From positions 1-64,000 of the forward strand of contig NZ_JAHOEA010000006.1 in assembly GCF_019127135.1 (NCBI RefSeq): a DNA stretch of 64,000 bases, written 5' to 3'. Shown here piece by piece: positions 15,410 to 23,857 of this stretch. How positions within the stretch are numbered: the stretch's first letter is position 1; every line of letters begins with the position of its first letter. Origin of the DNA: Segatella copri. Its GTDB lineage: Bacteria > Bacteroidota > Bacteroidia > Bacteroidales > Bacteroidaceae. A program made the position numbers and the translations under genes. The notes under the pieces were generated by a model. It made no database searches, was not told the origin of the DNA, and saw only the letters and a program-made list of their open reading frames with translations.

Positions 15410-16813
15410 ATGATTAGAAAAGCAATATTTATGATGGCATTGTGCCTATGCGGACAAATGCAAGTCAATGCAGAGACTATGGATGATGGCACGGATGATT
15501 TGGTGCCGTCTGGCATAAATGAGGATATGCTCCGACAGATTGAGCCTACATACCTCAAAGAAGTGGCAGTTCCTTCTGCATGGTCTTCCAACTGGTTCGT
15601 TGGTATGTCTGGTGGCATATCAACCTTTGTAGGAAAGCCGCATGGTACAGGGAACTTGTTCGACAGGATGAAACCTTCCCTAGCAATAGAGGCAGGAAAA
15701 TGGTTCACGCCAGAGATTGGTGGTCGATTTAGTTTCCAAGGTTTTCAGTTCAAGGATGCCAGCAAGAATGTCCGTGATTACAAGATGTTTCATGCGGATT
15801 TTCTTTGGAATGTGACCAACAGTTTTGTCAAAGACCATGCCACCACACAAAGATGGGGATTCATTCCGTATGCTGGTTGCGGTATTATCCATAACGAGGA
15901 TAACGGCAAGAGTCCGTTTGTCATCAACTATGGTGTGATTGGACAATATCGTTTAACAAAGCGTTTGGCGGTCAACATGGAATTGGGTGGCGCAACCACA
16001 TTCCGTGACTTTGATGGTGTTGGCGCATCCAACAAGTTTGGTGACAATTTGTTCACCTTGTCTGCCGGACTGACTTTCAATATCGGGAAGGTCGGTTGGA
16101 AGAAGGTTGTAGATGCCGCTCCTTATATCAACCAGAACAAATGGCTGGCAGATTACACCAATGATTTGTTGGCTCGCAACCAAAAGTTAAGCAAAGCTCA
16201 TGCGGAGGATGCCAATGCCATCGCTGAGATGAGAAAGATCTTGGAGATTGAAGGATTGCTGAAAGCCTATGCCGACCGCCTGACATATTATGCGGATAGT
16301 ACGGAGTATTGCATATACCCGAAAAATGACTACAGCGGTTTGAACTCGCTCCGTGCAAGATTGGCTCACAAGGATTGGAATGGCATGGGAAAACCAAAAA
16401 CAAGCCGCTCTCTGGAGTATAGTTTCTCCGTTTCTGATTCTGTTTCTTGGAACAAATACGTTGCAGAAATGGCAGGTGGAACCAAGTGCATCGGTTCGCC
16501 AGTGTTCTTCTTTTTCAAGATTGGAACCACGCAGTTGGCTGACGTTTCACAGATGGTAAATTTGGATGAGCTTGCTCGTGTAGCAAAGGCTTATCATCTC
16601 AAAATTTCCGTTGTTGGTGCTGCCGACAGTGCCACAGGAAACGATGGCATCAACAATCCTCTCAGCAAGTCAAGAGCGGATTATATCACGCAACAGCTTG
16701 TGGCAAGAGGCATTGACAAGTCCATGATAATATCAAAAAGTAAGGGCGGTATTGATAAGTATTCACCAATTGCAGTCAACCGTCATACGGCTGTCAGACT
16801 ATTTGCACAGTAA
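15410..16813 (+). CDS. OmpA-family outer membrane protein
   Basis: A 467-residue protein. The signal peptide is MIRKAIFMMALCLCGQMQVNA, then a short linker, an outer-membrane beta-barrel-like domain (residues about 60-230, alternating hydrophobic strands, many glycines and aromatics), a helical linker, and a C-terminal OmpA peptidoglycan-binding domain with NPLSKSRADYITQQLVARG near residue 425. The start is the ATG at 15410, 29 bases after the relaxase stop; an in-frame TTG at 15401 is the alternative. An outer-membrane protein in the mob operon suggests a role in mating-pair contact, entry exclusion or surface change; this is inference. A terminator follows. Confidence 0.85.
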   Translation: MIRKAIFMMALCLCGQMQVNAETMDDGTDDLVPSGINEDMLRQIEPTYLKEVAVPSAWSSNWFVGMSGGISTFVGKPHGTGNLFDRMKPSLAIEAGKWFTPEIGGRFSFQGFQFKDASKNVRDYKMFHADFLWNVTNSFVKDHATTQRWGFIPYAGCGIIHNEDNGKSPFVINYGVIGQYRLTKRLAVNMELGGATTFRDFDGVGASNKFGDNLFTLSAGLTFNIGKVGWKKVVDAAPYINQNKWLADYTNDLLARNQKLSKAHAEDANAIAEMRKILEIEGLLKAYADRLTYYADSTEYCIYPKNDYSGLNSLRARLAHKDWNGMGKPKTSRSLEYSFSVSDSVSWNKYVAEMAGGTKCIGSPVFFFFKIGTTQLADVSQMVNLDELARVAKAYHLKISVVGAADSATGNDGINNPLSKSRADYITQQLVARGIDKSMIISKSKGGIDKYSPIAVNRHTAVRLFAQ

Positions 16814-16869
16814 ATATGTTTTACTATCATTCATACGATAAGCGGTAATCTGCAAAACAATGATTATCA

Positions 16870-16910
16870 AAAGAAAGAGTCCGTTCGTGATGAATGGGCT
16901 CTTTCTGCTA
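16870..16910. terminator. Bidirectional terminator between convergent operons
   Basis: AGAAAGAGTCC (16872-16882) pairs with GGGCTCTTTCT (16896-16906) through one G-U pair. The plus-strand side continues into T-rich sequence, and the minus-strand operon stops at the hairpin edge. Confidence 0.75.
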
Positions 16911-17411
16911 TTGGTTGTTTTGTTCTTTCTCCTGTCGCAATATCTTGTTTATGACAGTGATGACTTGCTCTTGTATATAAGCTTTGAACATCGTGTCATC
17001 CTTTATGGCAAAGTCCAACTGTTCATATACTACAGTATTGACAGAACTTCTGAGTTGTTTTAACTTGTCATTTACTGGTATCTGTCGATGGGCTTGCCAA
17101 TAGAACGAAACTTCATCTTGCACTATCGCTTTCAACACCATTTTCTGTTCACGGCTGAGTTTCTTGAAAGTCTTGTTTTCTCGTTCTTCGTTGTTGCCAT
17201 ATAAAATAGTATCGATATATTCATCGGCATCAACGATCTCAAACTCATTGTCCCCGAAAGGCAAGTCCAAAATCTTCTTGTTGCTTTTCTTCATCTCACC
17301 CATGCACTCCTTACAGATGTGTTGGACATGACCTTTCCCCGAAAATGACTCGTTCGACTTGTATTCACCACAAATCTTACAGTAATGTCCTTTATGCTTC
17401 TTCTTTGCCAT
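16908..17411 (-). CDS. Zinc-ribbon protein in the AbiE-PP2C operon
   Basis: From the ATG at 17411 (MAKKKHKGHYCKICGEYKSN) the protein has 167 residues. A four-cysteine zinc ribbon spans residues 11-37 (CKICG ... ICKEC), with a basic start. The rest is charged and helical, with a central acidic patch (DADEYIDTIL) and no membrane segment. It is the last gene of a four-gene operon, 13 bases after the PP2C gene. The ribbon motif resembles small proteins of unknown function from other phyla. A nucleic-acid or protein-binding adaptor is plausible. The longer frame to 17465 lacks homology at its start. Confidence 0.7.
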   Translation of the reverse strand: MAKKKHKGHYCKICGEYKSNESFSGKGHVQHICKECMGEMKKSNKKILDLPFGDNEFEIVDADEYIDTILYGNNEERENKTFKKLSREQKMVLKAIVQDEVSFYWQAHRQIPVNDKLKQLRSSVNTVVYEQLDFAIKDDTMFKAYIQEQVITVINKILRQEKEQNNQ

Positions 17412-17424
17412 ATCTCTTATCTTA

Positions 17425-18063
17425 TCAAGGGTTATGCAACTGTATGAGAATGCAGGATGCATCATCTTCCAAGTATTCTATACGACTTGGCAATTTGTTT
17501 TCTACTATAACAGAATCTATGCAATCCTTGGATTGATAAAATCCATCTGTACATAAAAACAACAAGTCCATGTCTGATATTTTCGTTTCTTGAATGGATA
17601 TAGGGTTGCGGAAACCTCTTCCATTCACACAACGAGTCAGAAAGGTACAATTATCACCTTCCTTCTGGTGGTCTTCAGTAAGTTGATGTATACCTTTTTC
17701 TTTTTTGTAATATAGACGAACATTTCCTTGCCATGCGTAATAGGCAGTATCATCTTTTATGTATAAGACGGTAACTGCTGCTCCCATTTTGCAACAAAGA
17801 GCCTTGCATTTATCTGCAACTGCAATGTCTGCTTGTTCAAAAGCCTTTGCTAACAGATCTCTTATATCCACAGAATTATGTTCTGCCAATATTTTATAAA
17901 TACTTTGTGCAACAGTGACAGCTGCGATCTCACCATATTGTAAGCCACCCATACCATCGGCAAGGATAGCGATGCAACTCCTATCTTGTAATTGTTTGCA
18001 CAAGATAAAATCCTGGTTTGTATCACATAAGCCTTTTTGACTACAATAATTTATATCTATCAT
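17425..18063 (-). CDS. PP2C-family protein phosphatase
   Basis: A compact 212-residue PP2C/PPM phosphatase. Metal-binding motifs are intact: GLCDTNQDF near residue 10, ILADGMGGLQYGEIAA near 36, FLCTDGFYQS near 170 and EDDASCILIQL at the end. There is no membrane segment. The ATG at 18063 shares a base with the stop codon of the nucleotidyltransferase gene (TAATG), so translation is coupled. PP2C enzymes remove phosphate from Ser/Thr. No kinase gene is adjacent, so its substrate may be a nucleotidyltransferase-modified or kinase-modified host target, or the neighbouring proteins. Finding it in an AbiE-type operon is unusual. Confidence 0.85.
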   Translation of the reverse strand: MIDINYCSQKGLCDTNQDFILCKQLQDRSCIAILADGMGGLQYGEIAAVTVAQSIYKILAEHNSVDIRDLLAKAFEQADIAVADKCKALCCKMGAAVTVLYIKDDTAYYAWQGNVRLYYKKEKGIHQLTEDHQKEGDNCTFLTRCVNGRGFRNPISIQETKISDMDLLFLCTDGFYQSKDCIDSVIVENKLPSRIEYLEDDASCILIQLHNP

Positions 18064-18914
18064 TATAAATCCCTTTCTTCTGTAGCAGAGCGAAACACTT
18101 CTGAAATGACTTGCCATGTTCTCCTTACTTGGTCATAATTCAAACCCGATTGTGAATTGAGAGTTTGGCTTATCAAATAGCTTCTCTCCTCCAACTGCAA
18201 TTCCTCGTCAATTTTGTCTGCATAATATACAAGTTGGTCTCGGTTCAATAACTTTGCCAAATCGTTTGCCAGCCAATAGCCACTAGCTACATATTCGTCA
18301 AAATCTTCCCAATCATACACTTCCATATACGCTTCTCGATCCAAGTTTGCCATAAGGTAGTTGTCCAATATGAACGACATATCCTCTGCATCCTTGTTTG
18401 TGGTTAGATGTCTGTCCATCCAAGCATTGAACTTCAGCAAGAATAATCCATGCAAAGAAGCTATCTTTACAGTGAATCTGTCATCAATACTAACAGTTAT
18501 AGCATCAGAAAGCACTTCGTCAAACCCTTTTACGGACATGGCAATTGTTTCTTCGGGTGGCCAATAGATGTTGTCATCTTCCTTGGCGACATATCCGTAT
18601 GGAACAACATCTATCTCATAGTCACCATAATAGAAGCGTTGGTGTTTTGCCTTGTCCTTCTCGAAACCATCCGCAATCAAACTATTTTTGATTTTGTCAA
18701 ATTCCTGCCAGTTTGGAACAGCTATAGCCAGATCCAAGTCTCTTGTCTTTCTACGTGATGACGTGTTCAGCATCTGCTGCATGACTATATCTCTAGCGGT
18801 GGCTCCTATGATAAAGAAGTCGTGATCCATTCTACGGAAACTATCTGTAAGTTTCTCCAACAAATCCACAAGAAATGGATTGTTTATCTTTTCACTCGAA
18901 ATCTTTAAGCTCAT
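18063..18914 (-). CDS. abiEii: AbiEii-like nucleotidyltransferase toxin
   Basis: A 283-residue nucleotidyltransferase of the AbiEii/AbiGii group. The active-site pattern is present near residues 37-65: IIGATARDI, then RDLDLAIAV as the metal-binding acidic pair, with a later strand EIDVVPYGY near 103. AbiEii toxins of type IV toxin-antitoxin systems transfer nucleotides to tRNA or other targets and cause growth arrest or phage abortive infection. The gene overlaps the upstream AbiEi-like gene by 23 bases, as expected for a coupled antitoxin-toxin pair. The exact target cannot be read from the sequence. Confidence 0.8.
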   Translation of the reverse strand: MSLKISSEKINNPFLVDLLEKLTDSFRRMDHDFFIIGATARDIVMQQMLNTSSRRKTRDLDLAIAVPNWQEFDKIKNSLIADGFEKDKAKHQRFYYGDYEIDVVPYGYVAKEDDNIYWPPEETIAMSVKGFDEVLSDAITVSIDDRFTVKIASLHGLFLLKFNAWMDRHLTTNKDAEDMSFILDNYLMANLDREAYMEVYDWEDFDEYVASGYWLANDLAKLLNRDQLVYYADKIDEELQLEERSYLISQTLNSQSGLNYDQVRRTWQVISEVFRSATEERDL

Positions 18915-19911
18915 TCTTTAATATGCGTTGCGCAGCCTCCAAGCAGCGACTATTGCCACTACCCATCAAGTCTGCATAGATTAATATAGCAGGAACAGTT
19001 CTGTTGTCAGTTTCCCAATTCCAAAATTTGTTGTACAGATGAATTTCCCCATTTGCATCTTGCTTGACGACACCTGTTCGTATAAGATGTGCTGCAGGTA
19101 TTTCCGTGTATATGTCGAAAATTCCTGGTTGTAAGTAGCCATCCGTCAAGTTTGCGGCAGGCTCTCCTCCCCATGACATGCCCTTTGGCAAGGCTATGTT
19201 TTTCCACTCATTTCTATTCGCTTCTGTTCGAAATGCCATTGCGCCTACCAGCAATTTGGGTTTCAATACTTCATTGTAATTGCTAACCCATAAGTCAAGC
19301 AGTTGTTTTTTGTCTTTTATTATGCGACCGTTTTTAGTGTCACAAACAAAACCACGTCTTGCAAGTTCATCCAAAACGTTTTTCACGCTTCCCAAAGATA
19401 CACCAATTTGCTCTTTTATCTCTCGATAAGGCTTCTTTATATTGTCTGCATTTTGCAACAGATAAAACACGACCTTCAATCCTGCATCTTGAAATACGGG
19501 ATAGGTTTTCACCTTGGACTCTGTATTTTTCCTTCCTTGATTAAATATTTGGAAAATCAAGTTCCCTGCCTTTGTATATCTGACAAGGCAGTTTCCTGCA
19601 CAGTCCAGATAGTTGATGCCTCTGTTTGCCAATTCTGTTGATACCTGTGGCGTGACATATTGCGTAACAAGCAAGATTTGCTGCTTGTCATTGTTCATAG
19701 TTTGCATAGTAGCTAATGTCGGATTTAATGTGGCCTTGGTTATGTTTTCCCTTACATGACACACAAAATCTACATTCATGATCTTAACAGTGACATCATT
19801 TTCATTGGTACAATTTACTTTGACGGCTGTTGTTGACACAACATCCCCCACAGGAAGGCTTGCTCTAAGAGCATCCAATGCTTGGTTTATTATGATATTG
19901 TTTGCCATCAT
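18892..19911 (-). CDS. abiEi: AbiEi-like antitoxin/transcription regulator
   Basis: A 339-residue protein. The middle part (LANRGINYLDCAGNCLVRY, near residue 92) and a winged helix-turn-helix (YREIKEQIGVSLGSVKNVLDEL, near 160) match the AbiEi regulator group (AbiEi_2-like). AbiEi proteins repress their own operon and neutralise the AbiEii toxin. The start is the ATG at 19911; a second ATG is directly after it. The promoter upstream carries a palindrome overlapping the expected start of transcription, which fits self-repression. It is the first gene of the four-gene AbiE-PP2C-zinc-ribbon operon. Confidence 0.8.
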   Translation of the reverse strand: MMANNIIINQALDALRASLPVGDVVSTTAVKVNCTNENDVTVKIMNVDFVCHVRENITKATLNPTLATMQTMNNDKQQILLVTQYVTPQVSTELANRGINYLDCAGNCLVRYTKAGNLIFQIFNQGRKNTESKVKTYPVFQDAGLKVVFYLLQNADNIKKPYREIKEQIGVSLGSVKNVLDELARRGFVCDTKNGRIIKDKKQLLDLWVSNYNEVLKPKLLVGAMAFRTEANRNEWKNIALPKGMSWGGEPAANLTDGYLQPGIFDIYTEIPAAHLIRTGVVKQDANGEIHLYNKFWNWETDNRTVPAILIYADLMGSGNSRCLEAAQRILKNELKDFE

Positions 19912-19921
19912 TTTATGTTAT

Positions 19922-19979
19922 TTGTTCAATATATCAGTTGTGTTCAATTTGATTGAACATTGCAAAGATAATGAACAAA
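19922..19979 (-). promoter_or_regulatory. Promoter and palindromic operator of the AbiE operon
   Basis: On the minus strand the -7 box TATCTTTG lies at 19970-19963. Just downstream, over the expected transcription start, is the palindrome TGTTCAAT-TTG-ATTGAACA (19941-19959). Extra TGTTCAAT-like half-sites occur at 19923-19930, 19971-19978 (inverted), about 20012 and about 20046. This is the arrangement of a self-repressing operon. Confidence 0.7.
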
Positions 19980-20470
19980 ACTTAAACGAACGAACTTTTT
20001 ATTCAATATTTCATCTTGTTCAACACTATTTAACATAGTGCGAAGATTGAACAGGGATATTTTCAGAAATACAATTCCCGAAAAGTGACACAAATGACAA
20101 AAAACGGGAATGCTCGAACTGTATATGCCGGTTCTAACAGATCTCTCTATTATCAAAAAGCGGTAATCTTACCAGTTTTAGTCACTACACATCTCCCATA
20201 CCCCTTCATCCTCCCTTGTTTTTCCTTAGCAAATTTAGTTCAGCCCACCAGACCGTCAAGTATCGCCTTGCTATTAGCAGGTTATTTCATCAGCAGCCTT
20301 CCACCAATCAAAGATTGGGGTATTCCAATGAAATAATCTCCCAATTCCTTGTCTTGTCTGCCTCCATGTCCGAACTCTTGATTGCACGTAAAATCAATTC
20401 CCTCAATGAAGTCGTAAAGGCTTCGAGAATAGGGAAGAAAAAGAAGTTTCACAATTTAATCCGAACAGAT
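19980..20470. other. Gene-free spacer
   Basis: About 490 bases between the AbiE promoter and the next plus-strand gene. It has further TTCAA half-sites (20012, 20046) and a hairpin CCAATC-AAA-GATTGG at 20304-20318. An open frame from 20216 continues into the next gene, but its first part has no protein-like features. Confidence 0.5.
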
Positions 20471-20773
20471 ATGAACGATATGATTAACGAAAGAGACAAG
20501 GAGTTTGCCAATGAGTTTTCACGCTTCGTGAACGGCAAGATGTGTTCCGCATCCAAGGTGGGTGCAGAGTTTGCCAATGACCACCGCTTTCTTGTAAACG
20601 AGAAGTTCAAGGTGATGATGGCTTTCATGGAGCAGTTGGCTGTAAACTATCAGAAGGGCTATTATGACCTTCGCAATGAATGGGCTTGCACCTTGGCACA
20701 TGCTGCCATTGAAGCCTTGCGTGAGCAGCAGCTCTACTATCCATCTTCACCAGATTATTCACACAATAAATAA
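20471..20773 (+). CDS. Small hypothetical ICE protein
   Basis: From the ATG at 20471 the product has 100 residues: MNDMINERDKEFANEFSRF, then a helical sequence with a central SKVGAEFANDH. In-frame ATGs at 20366 and 20480 are alternatives; the longer form adds a basic stretch (RIGKKKKFHN). There is no signal or membrane segment. It is followed 7 bases later by a DUF2958-type gene. Function unknown. Confidence 0.5.
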   Translation: MNDMINERDKEFANEFSRFVNGKMCSASKVGAEFANDHRFLVNEKFKVMMAFMEQLAVNYQKGYYDLRNEWACTLAHAAIEALREQQLYYPSSPDYSHNK

Positions 20774-20780
20774 TACAGCT

Positions 20781-21155
20781 ATGACAAGCAGATTGATTAC
20801 ACCACAGTTGGCGGAGCAGTTCAAGCAATATCCGTTTTATTCACAGGACGGCAAGAAGAAGGATGCCATTTGCCAATGCGTCTTCTTCATCGGCAAAGTC
20901 CGTTGGTATGTATTGGAAGGTCAGCCGGAAGGCAATGACTTCACGCTGTTCTCTATCGTTGTCGGTCTCGCCGATACAGAATATGGCTATGCTTCCATCA
21001 AGGAAATGGAGAGTATCAGCGTGGATGTCGGATATAACCTTCCCAAGATACCGATATTGCAGGACAAGAGCTTCAAGCCTTGCCCAATAGGGAACATTCC
21101 CGACGAAAGATTGCAGTCGTTCCTGTCTGATATGTATGACAGGGAAGAAGCTTAA
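20781..21155 (+). CDS. DUF2958-family protein
   Basis: A 124-residue protein starting at the ATG at 20781. The pattern LITPQLAEQFKQYPFYSQDGKKKDA followed by beta strands and an acidic end matches DUF2958, a small family carried by plasmids and ICEs. The strand IGKVRWYVLEGQPEG and the segment LFSIVVGLADTEYGY are typical. The function is not known, though its company with antirestriction and replication genes suggests a role in establishment in a new host. Confidence 0.8.
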   Translation: MTSRLITPQLAEQFKQYPFYSQDGKKKDAICQCVFFIGKVRWYVLEGQPEGNDFTLFSIVVGLADTEYGYASIKEMESISVDVGYNLPKIPILQDKSFKPCPIGNIPDERLQSFLSDMYDREEA

Positions 21156-21207
21156 ACCACACATCAGCCGTAGGCTTCTTGCCTATGGCTGCTAAAAATC
21201 AAACGAT

Positions 21208-21579
21208 ATGATACAGCAAAAGATAACGGAGATAGCCGAAATATTAGGATGGAGCGTTGATTTCTCCGAGCCACAAAATGGCAAGACAGATGTAAACTTC
21301 GCCAAATATACTTCCTATGGTCAAGATTTCAATTTCAGCGTGGAACTTGAAGACGATGATATGGAAGCCTTCATCGACAATATCCATGAGTATTATGAGA
21401 ACTTTGATGTTGACGAAGAAGCGTACATTTGGATTGGCTCAGACGGTCACGGAAAAAATGGCGCACCTTACCACATTGCCGATATAGTCAAAGACATGGA
21501 GGAAGCCGAAGTCATGATGGCTGACCTTTATGAGGCATTCAGACAATATTATTCACAGTTGGAACCTCAAGCCGTATGA
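21208..21579 (+). CDS. Acidic small ICE protein
   Basis: A 123-residue protein with many Asp and Glu (LEDDDMEAFIDN, NFDVDEEAYIW) and no signal or membrane segment. Such acidicity recalls DNA-mimic antirestriction proteins, but no specific family is recognised, so this is only a suggestion. Its stop overlaps the next start (ATGA), so the two are coupled. Confidence 0.6.
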   Translation: MIQQKITEIAEILGWSVDFSEPQNGKTDVNFAKYTSYGQDFNFSVELEDDDMEAFIDNIHEYYENFDVDEEAYIWIGSDGHGKNGAPYHIADIVKDMEEAEVMMADLYEAFRQYYSQLEPQAV

Positions 21580-21875
21580 CAATAGAACAATATCTTTACC
21601 GCCTATGTCGAAACATTCTCAATGAGCGTTTCGACTGGCGCAAATACCTTACCACCCGAAGCTATTTCGGCAGAGACCTTTGCGTCACTCCGCTCCATGT
21701 CTCCTATGGACAAATCGGCTATACCATCCATTTCCCTTACTCTCGTGACCCAATGCCCGAACTCGCATATGATTGGGAAATGAACGAACTCACCATCGAT
21801 GAGGAAAATTGGCAGAAATGGCTTGCTGACGAAGATGAGGAAGATGGTGACAGCGAAGATGCCACACCCGAATAA
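21576..21875 (+). CDS. Small ICE protein with acidic tail
   Basis: A 99-residue protein. The first half is basic and aromatic (LYRLCRNILNERFDWRKYL); the tail is strongly acidic (LADEDEEDGDSEDATPE). It is coupled by a 4-base overlap to the preceding acidic protein gene. The family is unknown. A bidirectional terminator follows. Confidence 0.6.
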   Translation: MTIEQYLYRLCRNILNERFDWRKYLTTRSYFGRDLCVTPLHVSYGQIGYTIHFPYSRDPMPELAYDWEMNELTIDEENWQKWLADEDEEDGDSEDATPE

Positions 21876-21878
21876 TGA

Positions 21879-21945
21879 AAAAATCCAGGATGCTTACACA
21901 TTGATATATATATATGTGCGCATCTTGGATTTTTGCTTTTTTGCT
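21879..21945. terminator. Bidirectional terminator before ardC
   Basis: AAAAATCCAGGATGC (21879-21893) pairs with GCATCTTGGATTTTT (21920-21934) through one G-U pair, with an inner CACAT/ATGTG extension and T-runs on both strands. It separates the plus-strand small genes from the long minus-strand operon. Confidence 0.85.
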
Positions 21946-21958
21946 ACAAATAGCCTTA

Positions 21959-23185
21959 TTATCGGCGGAACACAGACCTTGCGACCTTTTCTTCTTCTGC
22001 CTCAGTTTGCTCACTATCATTTGATGATGCGGATTGCTTCATGTCCTTCGCATCCTTGTTTTCTTCCGATACTGAAGCTGCAACATCCTCACTCTGTTGT
22101 TCCTTCATTTCCAAAGACACTTCGTCTATTCTCTGCGTGAGAATAGACGTTGCCTTTTTCACATCCATCAAGGTGGTCTTGATGAAACTTGGCGACTCCT
22201 TCAGACTGCCGAGCCACGATTTCAGATAGGCGGCACTGTCTTCCTTCAGATTCTTGGTCATGCCATACTTCTGGCACACCAATGCACTGCCCAACTCTGC
22301 AACCAGTTCCTCACGTGCATATTCATCGGAACCGAAGCCCGACTGCGGTTTGAGACGGTTCAACTGATTTTCCGCTCCTGTCGAGTGAACCATCTCATGG
22401 AACGCTGTTCCATACCACGACTCACCATCCTTGAACTGTGACTTTTCAGGAATGGTTATCTGGTTGCGGGAAATGGAGTAGAACGCATTGTCCTGGTGTT
22501 CGATATTGATGGGACAAATCCATCTCTGCTCCTTGAACATCCGGTCAACAGCAGGAAACGAATACATGTCACCTTCCTTCACCAATGCCTTCTCTGGCTT
22601 GTTCTCTGCTTCCAACTTGGCATACAATTCAGGTCTTGCCGCCTTCAGATTGGTCTGTGCCACATTGAACACCTGGTACACATTCAACTTCGGATAGACA
22701 TTATACTCCTTCTGCTCCTCAGCACTCATTCGCTTGTAGTCGTCATAGGGTATCTTTTCTTTTGTCTCCTTGTGTACAATGGTGAAACTTGTCAGCATCA
22801 CGGGAAAACTCTTCTCTCCCTTATTGATGCCAACCTTGGGCAACGGCTCGCCATTGGCATCCACCATCTGCTTCTTGTTACCTTGCTTGTCGGTCTGATA
22901 GTTCAAACCCACTGCACGGTTAAAGGTGCAGAACACTGGCAACTCGTAGCCTTTCTTCTCGCAGAGCATGGTGAGCAACAAGGCATTCATGCCGTTATAC
23001 TCTCTGCCAGACAGGTTCTTCGGCCAACTCAATGTACCTTCCGTAAACCAAGGCTTTTGCCATCCGTCCTTGCTTCCCAACGACTCGATTTTCTCTATCA
23101 TCATGTTGGCGAAGGTGTCCAAGGCTCTGTCTTCAGCATTCTTTCCATCGCCATTATTCTGTGGACTCTTATTGTAATATGCCAT
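21959..23185 (-). CDS. ardC: ArdC-family antirestriction protein
   Basis: A 408-residue ArdC homologue. An N-terminal single-strand-binding domain (residues about 15-150, with KPWFTEGTLSWPKNLSGREYNG) is followed by a zincin-like metallopeptidase domain with an intact HEMVH motif near residue 263 (TAFHEMVHSTG) and a downstream ARDE-like element (YAREELVAELG). ArdC proteins protect incoming DNA from restriction and are carried over with the transferred strand. The tail is low-complexity and ends in RSVFRR, related to the tails of other operon proteins (see findings). It is the last gene of the long minus-strand operon. Confidence 0.88.
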   Translation of the reverse strand: MAYYNKSPQNNGDGKNAEDRALDTFANMMIEKIESLGSKDGWQKPWFTEGTLSWPKNLSGREYNGMNALLLTMLCEKKGYELPVFCTFNRAVGLNYQTDKQGNKKQMVDANGEPLPKVGINKGEKSFPVMLTSFTIVHKETKEKIPYDDYKRMSAEEQKEYNVYPKLNVYQVFNVAQTNLKAARPELYAKLEAENKPEKALVKEGDMYSFPAVDRMFKEQRWICPINIEHQDNAFYSISRNQITIPEKSQFKDGESWYGTAFHEMVHSTGAENQLNRLKPQSGFGSDEYAREELVAELGSALVCQKYGMTKNLKEDSAAYLKSWLGSLKESPSFIKTTLMDVKKATSILTQRIDEVSLEMKEQQSEDVAASVSEENKDAKDMKQSASSNDSEQTEAEEEKVARSVFRR

Positions 23186-23190
23186 ACTTG

Positions 23191-23799
23191 CTAATTGTTA
23201 GGATGATACGGTTTCTTCTCCCACTGGTTCAACTCCGCCACCTTGCAGCCTAAGTTGAGTCTGTCGTTATACACCGAGATTTCCAACTCGCCCTTTGCCT
23301 CGATGGTGGCTTTCGACTGCAGCCATTCTTCCTTTTCTTCCGAGAACCGGACAAAGCGCACCCATGTAAAGGCAAATTCTTCTCCAATCTTCTCTGCACT
23401 GAAAGCAGAAAACATCAGGAAAGCCTTACCATTTTTGCCTTTCTTCATATCAATGTCCTTACCGACCTTGCCTTTGAATTCCATGTCGCCCACGATGCCA
23501 TCCTTGCTTTCCGATACGGGAGACAGGTTCACTTCCGATACCTTCAAGTTGAAATACAGGTTGTCGTCTTTCTTCTTGAAGGTCAACACACCTTTCAACT
23601 CAATGCGGTTGCCCACGACAATACCTTCCGAATCGTCACCATCCATGATGCAACTGACAATCACGGTCTTGTTGATACCACTTTTGGCTGGCACCACCAC
23701 ATCCACGGAATATGTCGTAAAAGGCATTCCGTCCTTCCCATTGCGAACCACTGCAGCCTTGCTGACGGTTCCGCACACACTTACGTTACATTTAATCAT
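23191..23799 (-). CDS. Tandem SSB-like (OB-fold) protein
   Basis: A 202-residue protein that looks like two SSB-like OB folds in a row. The first spans about residues 1-95 (VSVCGTVSKAAVVRNGKDG, PFTTYSVDVVVPA) and the second 100-195 (MEFKGKVGKDIDMKKGKNG, FLMFSAFSAEK, TWVRFVRF). There is no acidic C-terminal tip. It lies 5 bases before ardC, so the two are coupled. A role in coating transferred DNA beside the SSB encoded at 6091 is likely but inferred. Confidence 0.65.
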   Translation of the reverse strand: MIKCNVSVCGTVSKAAVVRNGKDGMPFTTYSVDVVVPAKSGINKTVIVSCIMDGDDSEGIVVGNRIELKGVLTFKKKDDNLYFNLKVSEVNLSPVSESKDGIVGDMEFKGKVGKDIDMKKGKNGKAFLMFSAFSAEKIGEEFAFTWVRFVRFSEEKEEWLQSKATIEAKGELEISVYNDRLNLGCKVAELNQWEKKPYHPNN

Positions 23800-23857
23800 A
23801 GCTCAAATACTTTTTTATTCGTTTTCAATCGACCAAGATGTGGAACCTCCAAGTATC

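Noticed and set aside
16860..17063. Hydrophobic 67-codon plus-strand frame
   Set aside because: It lies wholly over the zinc-ribbon gene on the other strand and begins inside the terminator.
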